Assembly (NCBI GenBank): GCA_002914805.1
Contig: JXTB01000001.1
Location: forward strand, 2,617,720 to 2,681,719
DNA: 64,000 bases
DNA from: Parasponia andersonii
Lineage: Eukaryota; Streptophyta; Magnoliopsida; Rosales; Cannabaceae
Reading direction: 5' to 3'
Shown: positions 11,930-24,494 of the stretch, piece by piece
Numbering within the stretch: the stretch's first letter is position 1
Layout: every line of letters starts with the position of its first letter
The notes under the pieces: generated by a model
The model's database searches: none
What the model was told of the DNA's origin: nothing
What the model saw: only the letters and a program-made list of their open reading frames with translations
Translations under genes and position numbers: made by a program

Positions 11930-13418
11930 TGATTATTTAAGCCTTAGCTCAAACCCTTTCAGATCTTTCTCACTCCTTAATGAGATCACTTTGTAATTCT
12001 CTTTACTCTCACACCTTAGATTTTTTGTATCACTTAGCAAAGAATCTTGAGGCCTACTATTCAAGGTATTAGCTAACAGTCCCATTTGATTCTCCAAGTT
12101 TCTGAGTGAGGCTGCTTGGCTTTGAATCATTACGGACTGATTCAGAATTATACTGCTATTTTTCGCTATATACTCCTTTAATAAAGCTTCTATAGAACTG
12201 GATCACTCTAGATATTGTTGTTTCTGATACTGTTATTGCTGTGGTAAATGATGTTGGAAACTAGGTGGATGGGCTGGTCTATTTGGAGTTGTATCTGAAG
12301 TAGCTCCTTGGTTGCTCTATGAAAAATTAGGATGCTGCCTCTATCCTTGGTTGTAAGTTTTTTAAAACGGATTATTATTCTTGTTATAGTTCCCCACGTA
12401 ACATACTAAAGTAGAGTTAGATAGGCAGCTATCAAATGAATGCCCCTCATCATAATAAACACAAAAAACCGCAGCAGATTGCTCTACATTTGCTCCAGTA
12501 GCCATATTCATAGATTTCAAGATATTGGACAACGATGAAATTTGAGCTGTCAAGGCTGTGACTACATCAACATTATGAATTCCTGTAACACGCCTTCCTA
12601 TAGTACCTCTTTCAATTAGCCATTGATAGTTATTATTTCCCATTCGCTCCAAAATTTCATAAGCATCATTATAGGACTTTGCAAGAAGAGCACTATTAGC
12701 CGAAACATCCATCATCAACCAAGTATGAGCATTGAGACCATTATAAAATGTCTCTATTTAGATCCAATGAGGGATTCCATGGTGCGAGCACTTTCTTAGC
12801 AATTCCTTAAAGTGCTCCCATGATTCATATAACGATTCCCCATCCAACTGCTGAAAAGAAGTAATATAATTTTGGAGCTTAGCATTTTTATTTGGTGAGA
12901 AATATTTCATCAAAAATTTCTCCGTCAAGTTATTCCAAGTGGCCACTAAATCTGGGGTATTGAGTTTAACCAAGCTCTCATTCTTATTGAGTTTAACCAA
13001 GCTCTCGCTCTATCTCATAGAGAGTATGGGAATAGTTTCAGCCTTAAAGCTTTATCCGTGACTCCTTGCAACTAGAATGAATCACACACTTCTATGAACA
13101 ATCGGAGATGAAGATGTGGATCCTCTGTTGGTACCCCGCTGAATTACCTCACAGTTTGGAGCATTTGAAATACCACCGGCTTCAATTCAAACTGAGGTGC
13201 TTGAGTTTAGGATTAAGCCCATTGAGAATAGGAATAGCATACTCTCTGATTGCTCTATCCCTGTCATCTACCATAGCTACAGCATTATTAGCATCAGCAA
13301 CTTCAGCCATTTCTCTTAAACTAGCTAAACCTTGTTGTTGCTCCCTTCTCCTTGCTCGAAATGTTCTTTCAATCTTAAGATCTAAGGGAACCAACTCTTG
13401 TTCTTACTGATTATTCAT
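11930..13418 (-). pseudogene. Athila gag, broken
   Basis: The likely start is ATG at 13416-13418 (MNNQ, then an immediate stop at codon 5). The N-terminal part reads VPLDLKIERTFRARRREQQQ and RAIREYAIPILNGLNP (to 13182). The frame then changes. The conserved gag core at 12758-13000 reads WNNLTEKFLMKYFSPNKNAK, FQQLDGESLYESWEHFKELL and RKCSHHGIPHW. The region 12362-12718 continues it, and 11933-12130 gives the C-terminal SLRNLENQMGLLANTLNSRP. A 27-bp in-frame tandem duplication encoding NKNESLVKLN-like residues lies near 12957-13010. Gag would build the particle shell. Confidence 0.85.
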
Positions 13419-13512
13419 ATAACGAGTATGAGCTCTTGCAAGAACAACCACTCAAAAAGATAAGGAAACAAAAAAACAAATTAGTTTTTACAAATAACTT
13501 TAGTTCTCTCAA

Positions 13513-13530
13513 TCCCCAGCAATAGCACCA
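13513..13530 (-). other. primer binding site, tRNA-Asp-like
   Basis: The minus strand reads TGGTGCTATTGCTGGGGA, six bases from the 5' LTR. Athila-type elements use a site complementary to the 3' end of tRNA-Asp (TGGCGCCGTTGCCGGGGA). The four differences here are all C-to-T or G-to-A. Confidence 0.75.
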
Positions 13531-13536
13531 AAAACT

Positions 13537-14968
13537 TATTGGTTATTTTATAAGTGCTACGCAAGTGCACGTGTCGAACAAGTAATATAATAATGAGTTG
13601 AGTATCATCTCCACAAGGATTGATTACCAAAATCAGTTAGAAAAATTAAATGCTAAATAAGTTAAATTAGGAATTTAGAGGAACTAAAAGATGCAAATAA
13701 AAATGTAAATTCCAAACATAAAACAATACGATCTAAACAAGAGATTGTAAATCAATAGAGATATTAACCTGGAATTATTGAATCCTCTTTAGTTGCAAAC
13801 CTGGGTACAATTGCTGCAGCAATGCTTATGACACAATTCACTCTAGTAACTGAAAATTTCATCTATACATAATAATCTTCCGAATTTATTATGTTTTAAG
13901 TTCTTCAAACCAGATTTAACCTATTTTTATGTTGATCCAGTTCTCAATACACCATTCATAGCATCGATTTTCAATAGGTTATACATGGTAATAATATATT
14001 CCTATATCATTACTAATTCAAATATATACTAAAGAGACACTTGAAACATGCATCATTCAAATTAGATCAAATTAAAATTAACCTTTCCAGAATTAATCAT
14101 AGTTTATTTATCCTAAATATTGGTGGCAAAATAATAATAGGAAATAATAATGAAGTTCACTTGAGTGAACAAGAGGAATTACCATGAACACTTAAAATAA
14201 CATTTAATCCTTCATTACAACCTTAGATTCATCAATATCCCAGCAAAAAAACTTAGCTAATGGTCTGAAATTTAAATAACAGCTGCTTAAAATACTCCAT
14301 CAATTTTAGAATATTTAATAAAGGAAAATAAAGAATTCAATATGAGAAAATTAAAAGAAGTAAAGAAAGTGCTAACTAGATGATAGTGATTTTGATCCCA
14401 CTACTGTTGCTAGTACTCCTCTTTCTTCGTCCTTTCTTTCTTATACTATTCCCTCTCTCTTTCATTCCTTTTTGGAATATCTATCTTGAGCTGCCGCCAC
14501 CTCCTCCTCTTCTTTCAGTACATTTCTCCTTTTATATTAGGTAGATGAGGTACCCTAACACACATGTCAGTCAAATAAAGGAGTGAGGGCCACTGTTGTT
14601 TCATTTTCTTTTAGCTGGTATTTAACATTAGCTGTCAACACCAGCTGTACGTGAAAAATACCTACTAGAAAAAGAATTCTACTATTCAGTATTACTCCGG
14701 CGCATTGCTGCAGTAAAGTTACTTCCAGCCTTGACTTAAGTTTAGCCTGCCATTTAAATTCATCAGAACTCAAGTCCCGATTTTAGCATTTCTACTAGAA
14801 ATTACAGAAATAAAATAAATATTAACTATATTAGATCTTAAATATCAGAAATATCACAAACCAAAATAAAATAAAGAAAAGCACCTAAACTAGACAATTT
14901 GTTGTTTTAAAACAACTATCCTAAGACTCAAAAACATACCAAATGACTCTATTTTTATAGAGTTATCA
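13537..14968 (-). repeat. Athila-type 5' LTR
   Basis: A full-length LTR of 1432 bp. It ends GAGTTATCA at the outer side. The inner end has lost its TG/CA (TATTGG where the left LTR has TGCTGG). It aligns with 949-2283 and in part with 3138-3400. Confidence 0.85.
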
Positions 14969-14973
14969 AATAA
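14969..14973. repeat. right target-site duplication of Athila-type element
   Basis: AATAA follows the final CA of the right LTR and equals 944-948. Confidence 0.75.
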
Positions 14974-15793
14974 CCCTGCAATTCACAAAATACCCTAAGT
15001 GCTCCTAAAATAACAAAAAAATCCAAAATACCATTATAGTCAGTAAAGCACCCATACTAATAAACAAATATCTGAAATACCCCTACAATAAATAAAATAC
15101 CATTAATACTCCTACAATTAATTAAATTCCCAAAATACCCCTATTACAGTGAATTGTTGGTTCTCTAGCAGGAAAAAGGTTGCCCAAGAACCACTTAAGT
15201 CAAAGTTATTTTTGTGTTTCTTATTAGGTTTACAGAACATGTTACTTGGAAATAGATTGAGAAGTGGGATAACTTATGTATAACCTAATTATTAAAGATC
15301 GTCTAGAGTTTTCGGAGATGAATCTGGATAATCTTTAATACTTGGGTTATACGTAAATTTTTTCACAAAAGCAATTACCTTAGAATTGTTCAAGAGCTGG
15401 TGAGAGATTATGCATCTCGATATCGATTCTTGAATTATCCCATTTGGATAGTTTGAGATTATACGTTATGCATTGTCATTTATATATAAACATTGTTCTT
15501 TGATTGAGTTCTAGTAATATCTCCTTATATTCTCCGGGTGTGTATATATATGTAGCACACTTAGGAGAAATATGGGGAGATGCTATCGGATTTTTAACGT
15601 GAACGGAACAATATTTGAGTTTGATGGACCACATAACAAAGTAATCCTGAATGGGATAGGGCCTTACCATTTAGAAGTGGAGTGATAAGGTGGATTTAGG
15701 ACACATGCATATAGAATTACTTTCATATATAGGTTGTATGCGTATTTTAACCGATAATTGTTTGTTGCCATCTGTGAACAATAGAAGATAAAC
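14974..15793 (+). mobile_element. leader region of CACTA-1
   Basis: Non-coding DNA between the Athila right junction and the TNP2 start codon. Its first 170 bp share the AAATACCCCTA motifs of 331-943. A second copy lies at 2284-3137. No CACTA terminus is visible. Because the Athila element splits this region, the 5' end of CACTA-1 should lie left of 949, possibly outside the window. Confidence 0.55.
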
Positions 15794-18170
15794 ATGGATA
15801 AAAGTGGGTTTAGTGTATGGAGTCAATTGTTAGCTCAGTTTAGAAGAGTTGCTATGGCTTTTGCTGAAACGACCAAAGCTTTTGTCAACGATGAATGTAA
15901 AGTTAGATGTCTATGTATGAGATGTTTGAATGAGAAATTCTAAGACTTGGATACAGTGGAACAACATGGAACAACATATAGTTAAGAAGGATATTCAACA
16001 ACCCTATATTGTATGTTCATATCATGGAGAAGTGTTTCCAGCAATAACATGTGGACAGTGAAGATGAAGTCAATGAGATGCATGATCTCATTACTGATAT
16101 TGCTGGAATAGGCAGACCAAGTTATGAAATTGATCTAGACTTGGATGATGTCCTGATGGTTGACAATCAACACTCATAGAAGTTTAGCAAGTTATTTAAT
16201 GAGATGGAGAAAGATTTGTATCTTGGATGTATAAAGTTCTCATTGCTTAACATTTTTTAGTTAAGTTGATACATTTGAAGGTCCTCAACAAGTGGAGCAA
16301 TAAATCGTTTAATATGCTACTCAAATTGTTACTTGAAGCATTTCTAGATGGGACTAATTTACCCGGTTCGTATTATGGGCGAAGGTGAAATTACGTGATA
16401 TTGGTCTTAAGTACAAGTCAATTCATGTCTGCAAGTATGATTGTACTCTATTTTGGAAGGAGACCTCTAAGTTAGATAGTTGTCCGGTATATGGTGAAAT
16501 TTGTGGTTAAATAGGAAAAAAAGGCCGAAGAAAGTGATTAGGTATTTTCTCCTTACACCTCGATTGAAGAGGTTGTATAGTTCTTGACATACTACAAAGG
16601 ACATGAGATGGCACGATTCAGGGAGACCAAAAGAAGATGGCGTTCTAAGATACCATGCAAATGTTAGATTTAACACATTTGGGAATATGAGCACTGCTTA
16701 TAGCATGTGGCTGGTCATACTTATTCTGTATAATTTGCCACATTGGAAGTGCATGAGAGCATAGTCAATCATGTTGTCTCTCATCATCCATGGTCCTACT
16801 ACCTCTGGAAAAGACATGGATGTCTTCTTGAGATCTCTAGTTGATGAGTTGAAGGAAATGTGAGTGAATAGTATTTTAATGAGGGATACAGTAAGTAGTA
16901 CCATGTTTCATATACAGGCTGTAGTGATATAGACCATCAACGACTATGTAGTATACACCCTAATGTCAGGTTAGAGTACAAAAGGATATAAAGTAAGGTA
17001 GCATATATCGAGTACAAACGCTTTCTTCTGATGGATAATAAAATGAGGAAAAGTAGATCATATGATGGTGAATATGAACTGAGGCCTCCCACTGGAAAGT
17101 ACTTTGGAGAAGACATATTGAGACAATCAGAGTACTTACAGATCAAGTTATCTAGGGAGCATAAATATTATGACAAAGTGAAAAGGAAATGTACTACAGT
17201 TAAGCTGAATTGGTCGAAGAAGAGCATTTTTTTCAAGCTTGATTATTGGCAGCACTTGTTATGAAGACAAAATTTAAATGTCATGCCTATTGAGAAAAAT
17301 GTGTGTGACAATGTCTTGGGAACTCTCTTGAGCATTGAAGGAAAATCGAATGATACAGATAAGGCTCGGCTTGATCTTGTATACCTGAACATTCGCAAAG
17401 AGTTGCATTTATAGAAAGTAGGAAATAAATGGAAAAAACCATATGCTTCTTACACTTTAAGTCATAAGGAGCAAAAAAAGTTTTGCCAATTCATCAAATC
17501 AGTCCAATTTCCTAATGAGTTTACTTCTAACCTAGCAAAAAATATGATTGCAATAGAAGACAAGGTATCTGGTTTAAAATCACATAGCTATCATATTTTG
17601 TTTCAATGTCTACTACCTACTGGGATTAGACCGTACTTGAAAAACGAAATCTAGGAGACTATCACTAAGTTGTACCTTGTTTTCCAAAAAATTTCTATGC
17701 GTACATCGAATGTGATTGATCTTGAGAAGCTACAAAATGATATTGTAACTATATCAACCAAGATAGAAAGAATACTCCCACTTGCCTTCTTTGTATAATG
17801 GTTCACTTAATTCTCCATTTACCAGAAAAGGCAATACTTGGTGGCCTTGTTCATTTAGATATATGTACCCAATTAAGCCAACCATAGGTGTTTACAAGTA
17901 GTAAGTTCGAAATCAAACACGTCTAGAAAGGTCTATTGCTGAAGTGTATGTTATTAATGAGGCCTTTACATTTTGCTCCATATATGTGTGAGCTTATGAG
18001 ACTCGATTCAATCGACCTAATCATAATGAAGTTGCTATTGATACTCATTCGAGCTACATATTTTTGGTCTTTAAGTCTATTGTTTATCTATTAGGCAAAA
18101 TAAACATTGTCATTCTTAAGCCATTTGAATGACTTAAAGCTGAGTGGTACATTATGAACAATTGCCTATA
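15794..18170 (+). pseudogene. CACTA-1 TNP2-type transposase, broken
   Basis: The ATG at 15794 opens MDKSGFSVWSQ and, after about 30 residues, CKVRCLCMRCLNE, the cysteine-rich transposase-associated domain of En/Spm (CACTA) elements. Further parts in shifting frames show LYLGCIKFSLLNI; RLYSSxHTTKDMRWHDSGRP-like residues (about 16560-16620); NTFGNMSTAYSMW (about 16675); LYNLPHWKCM; TSGKDMDVFLRSLVDELKEM (about 16798-16860); then, in an open stretch from 17031, GKYFGEDILRQSEYLQ, and MPIEKNVCDNVLGTLLSIEG (17283-17342) and KVSGLKSHSYHILFQCLLPT (17562-17620). Many stops interrupt it. The protein would bind the element's ends and cut them; this copy cannot make it. Confidence 0.85.
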
Positions 18171-18439
18171 AATAGAGATATATCTTGAGTAAGTACTTTA
18201 TACTCTTTTGCTTTTTAAGTTCAATTTTAATAGAATTTCCCTAATGTATGAAACTACATACATGTAATGAGCATATGATACTATTGGAGGAGGCAAAATG
18301 TGGTACAAACCTAGAATGATAGAAAAAGTTGAATTTTCTGCATGATTTAAGACTTGAGTTAGCTTCTATTATATAATTTCATAAATTTCGCTAATCAGAT
18401 TATTAAATTAAGTGTCATTTATTGGTATCTTTCTTGTAG

Positions 18440-19237
18440 ATAAATCAATTATGAGTATCAAGTTTAGATGAGCTCAACGATGAATTATATATGTTGGCTA
18501 AGCTCAACAACGAATTACATATGTTGGCTAATAGATCTAATTTCTCAAGTTTGTCTTATCTTGGTTATATGTTGAATGCGGTAAAAGTTTTAGTCGAAAA
18601 GCACGACATTAAATGCAACACTCAAAATTGTTGTGTCTACATTCTTGGATTGGATGGAAACTACTTATATGGTATTCTAGAACAAGTTCTAGAATTGTCA
18701 TATATGAAGGGGTGTAGTTCAACTCTAATTCAAGAAAAAAATGGATTCAAATAGAAGAACAATTCACAAGTATATACACAGGAGCTTACTGGTACAAGGA
18801 TGACCTATTTATACTTATATCACAAGCGAAATTGATTTATTATACTAATAATGATAAGAATGGGCTATTGCAAAAACTTATTAACAAGTATACTCCTCGA
18901 AACATATGGAACTTTTCAGATGCAGAAGATGTTTCTGATATTGCATAGCACTGGCATCTATATTTTGCAAGAGACAAATTCTTTATCATTATAAGTATGG
19001 GTAAAGTTTTCAGAAATGAAAAATATTCAATTTCATTGGGAAGATGTTGAACCAAATGAAGTTGATAATACTGATGACCTTATTTGCCAAGCTAGTGTTG
19101 TGAGCCTTGATGACTTTTTAGTTGATGATGATAAGTTTAAAGACGACACTTTAGAGGAATATAATGATGAAGAAGTTGAACTTGATGATGATAGTGATGC
19201 AAATCTGAAGAAGAGAATGATCTATCTAACGATATAA
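18440..19237 (+). pseudogene. CACTA-1 DUF4216-like downstream part
   Basis: Residues such as HDIKCNTQNCCVYILGLDGN and YLYGILEQVLELSYMKG (18590-18710) resemble the DUF4216 domain found after TNP2 in many plant CACTA transposases. Then follow YKDDLFILISQAKLIYY and an acidic tail (19016-19237: EEYNDEEVELDDDSD). The frame changes near 19010. Whether this was one gene with TNP2 or a separate exon block cannot be told from sequence alone. Confidence 0.65.
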
Positions 19238-19339
19238 TTTAATTTTATATTGTAGTGTGTGTAGAGTTGTGGAAATTTTGTATTTAGTATTTTTTATATT
19301 GCTATTCAATATCTCTAAACTTTGATAATAGTTTTTGTA

Positions 19340-20863
19340 GGATGTCTAGCCATGGGAGCACTACCCCCCTCCCTCCAAGTGACTATTACTGCCTTCAATT
19401 TCAGCTCTAGAGACGATAGATATGACCCCAAGAGGAGGGGGGTCAGGGAGGAGACGAAAGGTTAGAAGAAACTTAGGAGGCTTAAGACCGACCGGCTGAT
19501 AGCCGAGTTTTGTGATAGGATAGGGACACTTATCTTGAGCCATGACAAGATGTTCTTGAATATTCTTGCTAAGATAGTTAAAGACACCATTTCGACCTCC
19601 ACGCTAATATGGAAAGATATGAAGAAATAAGACATTGAGGTCATCTTGAACCGGATGAAGATGAGTGAGTTTTCTTAAATTTTTATTTTAATTTATTTTA
19701 ATAAATTAATTACTTATTAATAATTTTCATTTTCATTTGACAGGTGAAGTTTGAGTATCCTCGGACTAATGTCCTCTTCATGGACTCTATTAAGCAGTCC
19801 ATGATGGCATGTTTGCGGAATTGGTACAATTAAATGCGAACACATTTCAGAGAAATGGGCAGGAGGAAAGAAATGGTTTTTACTAAGGCCAATCCGTATA
19901 AAAATGTTCCATTGGATCAATAGGGCATTCTGTGTGATCATTTCACTTCTCAAAAGTTTGAGCTAATTTGCGTCCTTTTATAAAAAAATATTAATTATTA
20001 AGAAATTATAATTAATTGTGAAACTAACAACTTACTATACCTTTTTGTAAAAAGTATTTACACAAAATTCAGAGAATCGGTTTAAGCAATTATACCCTCC
20101 TACACAAGGGTTGTCTACCATTGTTAGTCAGTTAAAGGCGATGGTCAAAAAGTTTACATTTTCTCTAAGTCATGCTAAATGTTGTAAACCAAATAATCTA
20201 TATATCTCTCTTATTTTTTATAGGGCAATGCGAAGATTGGAGAGCCGATGAGTCCTATACACTACTTTGAAAATAGCCATCACAATGCATCTAATTGGCG
20301 GAATGAGTACACCTAAAAGAAACATGTAAGTATTCATTCTTTTTGTTTAACATATTAGTTTATGTATGAAAATTGTAAATTAATTTAATTTTTATTTTTA
20401 TTTTTTAGGCGGAGTTAATTACGTCCAAGATGGAGGCACTCACTTAGACTCAGGTACGTGCTTATTCTGAGCCTAGGGATGTTGTCTCATCCACTGAGTA
20501 TTTGGTGGGGCTAGAATGAGCCGACGAGCTCCAGATCATATCCCAGGCTCTAGGGACTCGATCTAGGTGGTAGAAGGGGTTATGAGCACTCTCTCAGTTA
20601 AAGAGAATAAAAGGACCGAGGGCTGCCAGCACAGGACAAGTCATTGATACCATTGCCAGCTTGAAGCAATAGCTAGCTGAGAATGACACAAAGCACGTGT
20701 ATCAGATCAATGAGACTCAATGACAAATGGCCGAGAAGGATTCAGAGAACCAACACCACCTCGAGGAGACTCAGCGGCATCTCAACGAGCAAAACCGTAT
20801 ACTTCAAATGTTGATTGCAAAATTCGGGATCGAGATGCCACTACCTCCGTCTCCAGATATATA
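19340..20863 (+). pseudogene. CACTA-1 second gene, Ptta/En-Spm-type transposase domain
   Basis: The start MSSHGST-like at 19340 is uncertain. The recognisable core is VKFEYPRTNVLFMDSIKQS (about 19744 on), then WYN, a stop, MRTHFREMGRRK, NPYKNVPLDQ, a stop, and ILCDHFTSQKF. After an AT-rich intron-like gap it continues ENRFKQLYPPTQGLSTIV (about 20071), GEPMSPIHYFENSH (about 20241) and a C-terminal coiled-coil tail ENQHHLEETQRHLNEQNRIL ending PPSPDI and TAA at about 20862. This layout (short exons, PF03004-type domain, glutamine-rich coiled-coil end) matches the second gene of plant CACTA elements. It is broken by several stops. Confidence 0.75.
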
Positions 20864-21039
20864 AATGTTTTTTTTTCTGGTAATTTTAGATACATTTTGT
20901 ACATTTTTTATTTAATAAAATTCATATTATTTATTTATCTCCTTTTAATTTTTCATATATTACGTTAAAGATATTAATTGTTAGTAATTAATAATATATA
21001 AATTAATTAAATTAATTAAATAATTTTAAAAAAAAATTA

Positions 21040-22871
21040 AAACTTTTGCCAAAGTAAAAATATGTTGGTAAAAGTTTTTTGAAACTACCTTCTCTGATGC
21101 ATCTTTTCATCAGTAAGATGTATTTATATTTTTTATAAAATTGTAAAAAATATCTTTACTAATGCGTTTTTTTGTTGGTACATGTATTTTTGTTTTATTC
21201 AATTTAATTTTTTAAACACTTCTGCCAATGCATTTTTACATCAGCAAAACTAGGACTTTTATCGACACATCATTTTTGTTAGTGATTGCTTAACTAACGG
21301 CAAATTTTGGGCATGCTTTTGCCGATGGAACACTTTCACTGGCAAAAATGGAGTGTCCGAAAAAGTCATCGACATGTCTATTGACTCCATAAAATTAGAG
21401 TTATTTTATGTTATGTTCTTGTTTAAATTAAGTTATTTCAATTACTTTTTCTGTTTTGATATTTTATTTGTTTGTGTTGATAAGAGATGAAATAAAGGTG
21501 TTTGATAAAAAATAAGATGAAATTGTGCCTAAAAAATGAGTCTTTTAGACTATTAGAATTGAAATTAAATTCGATACAGTCGTAACGCAATAAAAATGAG
21601 GCAAATCGGAGCTCAAGCAAAAAAATGGCGTACCCGAGAAGTCGAGGCACTAAACCAATATCAACAATATCAACATCAACATCCACAATATTAACATCAT
21701 TCTTTGTTTATATAATATTTTCTTCATTTTCTTGTGTGTTTTTTTCTTTGTATTTTTCATATTTAGAGAGTAGTAGAGTTGAGAATAAATCTTAGAGAAA
21801 AGATTCAATAGAGTAAGAACCAAGCTTAGAGGAGGAGCTTGACAATCTCCATGAACACCTTCAAGTGTTTCTAAAAGGGAATTTCATAACTTTTCTCTCT
21901 TTGATTTTGCATTTCTTGAAATTACTGGATTATAACGCAATTGTTCTTAATTTATATCATGAACTAAATTCTTTTTTATCTAGTTTTACTATGTGAACTA
22001 ACCTAGTATCTTATTTTTGTTTATTTCTCTCATTTTTTATTAATCAAATCTATTATAGAGTTATTTATTTTATCATATACTCATTGCTTCTATTTAATTG
22101 ATCACTAAATAGATTGTTAAGTAAAATTTCTATGAACTTGAAGAAGGACTAAAAATATGGACTTAGGTAAAACAACATAAGATTACCTAATTTGGAATAA
22201 ATTTGTATAGGATGGGAATATACTTATGTGACTTGTACAACCTCTTTGAGAATTACTAAACTTAATGAATCTAGTCAATTTATGTTAGGAGTAACATATT
22301 AGCTTGTCTAGATATTTTCACTTACGTCTTGGAAAGGAGTTTGTGAATACATTCGCATTCTTGGTTGACAACTCTAGTAGATTAATTATTTAAAGAGAGA
22401 AATTGTGAAATAGTATGATAAGAGAATAGTTGGAGAATTAGTAAACCTAGAAATTTTTCTTATTAATTTATTTTTTATTCATTTTGCATGCTATTTTGGT
22501 TACTTTGTTTTATTTCTCTAAAATCTATATTTCAATGGTTTTGATAAAGTTATAACTGACCAATTTTAATACTTGGCTTAAACTTAGTAATCAATCTTCG
22601 TGGGTTCGACACTCTTAATTCCTAAATTTATATTACTTATGTTCGTGTGCACTTGCACGAGAGTGTGTAAATTTATGGTTGCATATTCTAATAACAACAT
22701 TAATGAATAATATTTTTACTGACGACGTTCAACTTGCGTTAAAAAATGATTTTCAGTTTATAATGATTCGCTAACCATGATCACCAACATTTAAATACGT
22801 CGGCAAAAACATGTTTCTTAGAGTTTCGTTGATGCAAAAATGCGTCGGCAAAACTCGTCATTCTTGTAGTT
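21040..22871 (+). mobile_element. CACTA-1 3' subterminal repeats and terminus
   Basis: Repeated words of the type TGCGTCGGCAAAA and GCCAATGCATTTTTAC occur in both orientations at about 21045-21370 and 22690-22860. The terminus at 22861-22871 reads TTCTTGTAGTT, one base from the inverted CACTA end TTCTTGTAGTG. Arrays of subterminal repeats next to a CACTA terminus are standard for the superfamily. Confidence 0.7.
21390..22680. mobile_element. possible LTR-like insertion inside CACTA-1 3' region
   Basis: This AT-rich block separates two groups of CACTA subterminal repeats. Near its right end it has CGTGGGTTCGACACTC and, 40 bp on, GTGTGCACTTGCACGAG, words often seen near the end of plant LTRs. 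I could not find a convincing target duplication or exact borders, so both the call and the borders are uncertain. Confidence 0.35.
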
Positions 22872-23149
22872 ACTAGAACTTAGCGGAATTGTTATGCAGA
22901 GAAAGTAATATAGTAAAGGGAGTGGAAAGGATTGCGATGGACGTGGTAGGTTATCTTCTATTGGTGTTAGGGTAAGTAATATACTATTTGCGGTTGTCTT
23001 GTCCTTAAAATCTTGTCCAAGATTATATATGTTTTTCCTGATTCCTATGTTTATATAGGTCAAGGTGATACGACCAACAGTAGATGGTTTGATTTGATTA
23101 GCCAAAGTAGTCAATCAATTGTACTACCAATAGACATATTCCTTAGCCA
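22872..23149. other. spacer, nothing recognised
   Basis: Short AT-rich interval between the CACTA-1 terminus and a second CACTA-like end. No coding or structural signal was found. Confidence 0.4.
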
Positions 23150-23290
23150 AACTACAAGAAAAATATGTTTTAACTATAAAAATCTCGGTAGCTAAAATAT
23201 CTTTTTGTTAGCGAATAATAATTTTGCTACCAAAAAACTTGGTAGCTAGTTGATAGCTGAAGCTTGGTAGCAGAAAGTCTTTAGAAAATT
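23150..23290 (+). mobile_element. CACTA-like terminal fragment
   Basis: AACTACAAGAAAAATATG resembles a CACTA 5' end with one or two changed bases. It is followed by several copies of TTGGTAGCT and GCTACCAAAAA in both orientations, as in a subterminal repeat region. No matching other end was found nearby, so this is probably a broken or remnant element. Confidence 0.45.
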
Positions 23291-24494
23291 CTAGTAATTT
23301 TTTTAAAATGATAAATATCTATTTCCACTCTTTTCTTTTCAAAGGCTTTGTCCAATTTTAGCTTTCTTTTCTAATACCAAGCAACTTCCCTCAATTAAAG
23401 CTTATATTCTTTTTTCTTTCTTTTTTTTTTGGTTAATACTTGCATTTACATATATCTTAATATATAATTAATATTATTAAAAATATTTTGAAATATTTTT
23501 TATTGCCGTTATAAATATCTTATATATATATATATATATATATATACTTACTAAGACTTGTTTCCAAATATTTAATCATACTTTATTTTACAATCTTAAA
23601 TTCAAACTGTTGAAGATTATTACTTAAGAAAAACTGTTGAGGATTATTAATTTGAACACAAATTCTTTATTTTTAAATCTGAAAATTGTTTTATTATATG
23701 GATTTTCTAGTAGACAAAAATTTGGATACAATCCTTATTTGATTTTTTTTTTTTTTCAAAAACAACAGCTTCATACCAAAAAGGAAAAATTAAAAAACAA
23801 CTATTTTATTTTTGCTTTCATAAATAGCAAAGGAAATCCAAATTAAGTTTGAAAATAATTTTGTAAGATTTTTTGCCGAACAAATATTTGCGAATCCCAT
23901 TTTTCATAGTTTTGGAGTTTAAAAGAAATCGTCCAAATTGGACAGCAAACATATCTAAATATGTCAAGAATACTAGTGTTAATATCTGCTAGGTCTAAGA
24001 TGGAGCTATCTTTGAGTAATCTGGACTCTAAGATGGAGCTATCTTTGAGTAATCTGGACTCTGCATCACCAATATAGAGAGGATAATCTATCAAGTGAAA
24101 AGAGTTATCTCTGGAATAGAGTGAAAACTACTACTCATAAGTAATTTTATATTAAAAAAGACAGTGAACAAAAATAAAATTAAAAACAAAAATATACTGC
24201 CTATTGTATGTGAAAAAGCTAGAAGCTGTGTGAAAATAAAAAAAGAGTTAGTTAGTTAGTTTTTGATCCAGTTTATTCATCTTGATTTCATAAATAAAAA
24301 GAGATTTATCCGTCAAAAGTTAAACAATACATTATAATTTTAGAATCTTTTCTATTTCAGGAATAAAATTAACACAATTTTTTTTCCTTATTTTCTTTTT
24401 TTCTAAATAATGCCTTGAGTTTATGAAATTATTTTGGTTGAAATTGATTTTTTTTTGTGTTCTGATTATATATATATATATATATATATATATA
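23291..24494. other. AT-rich spacer with microsatellite and short duplication
   Basis: No gene seen. It contains (TA)13 at 23521-23546, a perfect 33-bp tandem duplication at 23994-24059 and the (TA)n tract into which MITE copy 1 is inserted (about 24468-24494). Confidence 0.5.
23994..24059. repeat. 33-bp perfect tandem duplication
   Basis: Two adjacent copies starting TCTAAGATGGAGCTATC at 23994 and 24027. Confidence 0.9.

Larger units (their letters stand above)
949..14968 (-). mobile_element. decayed Athila-type Ty3/gypsy retrotransposon, minus strand
   Basis: The order on the minus strand is 5' LTR (13537-14968), primer binding site, gag, protease, RT, RNase H, integrase, a third ORF with an Athila-type domain, polypurine tract, 3' LTR. 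The tRNA-Asp-like primer site, the FMDDFSVFG version of the RT active site, the DLGAS protease motif and the third ORF all point to the Athila lineage. Perfect 5-bp target duplications flank it. The two LTRs differ by about 10 percent over the first 285 bp by eye, so the insertion is old. It is interrupted by a solo LTR at 7492-9141, and its left LTR contains a copied junction segment at 2284-3137. Every gene is broken by stops or frameshifts, so it is non-autonomous. Confidence 0.9.
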
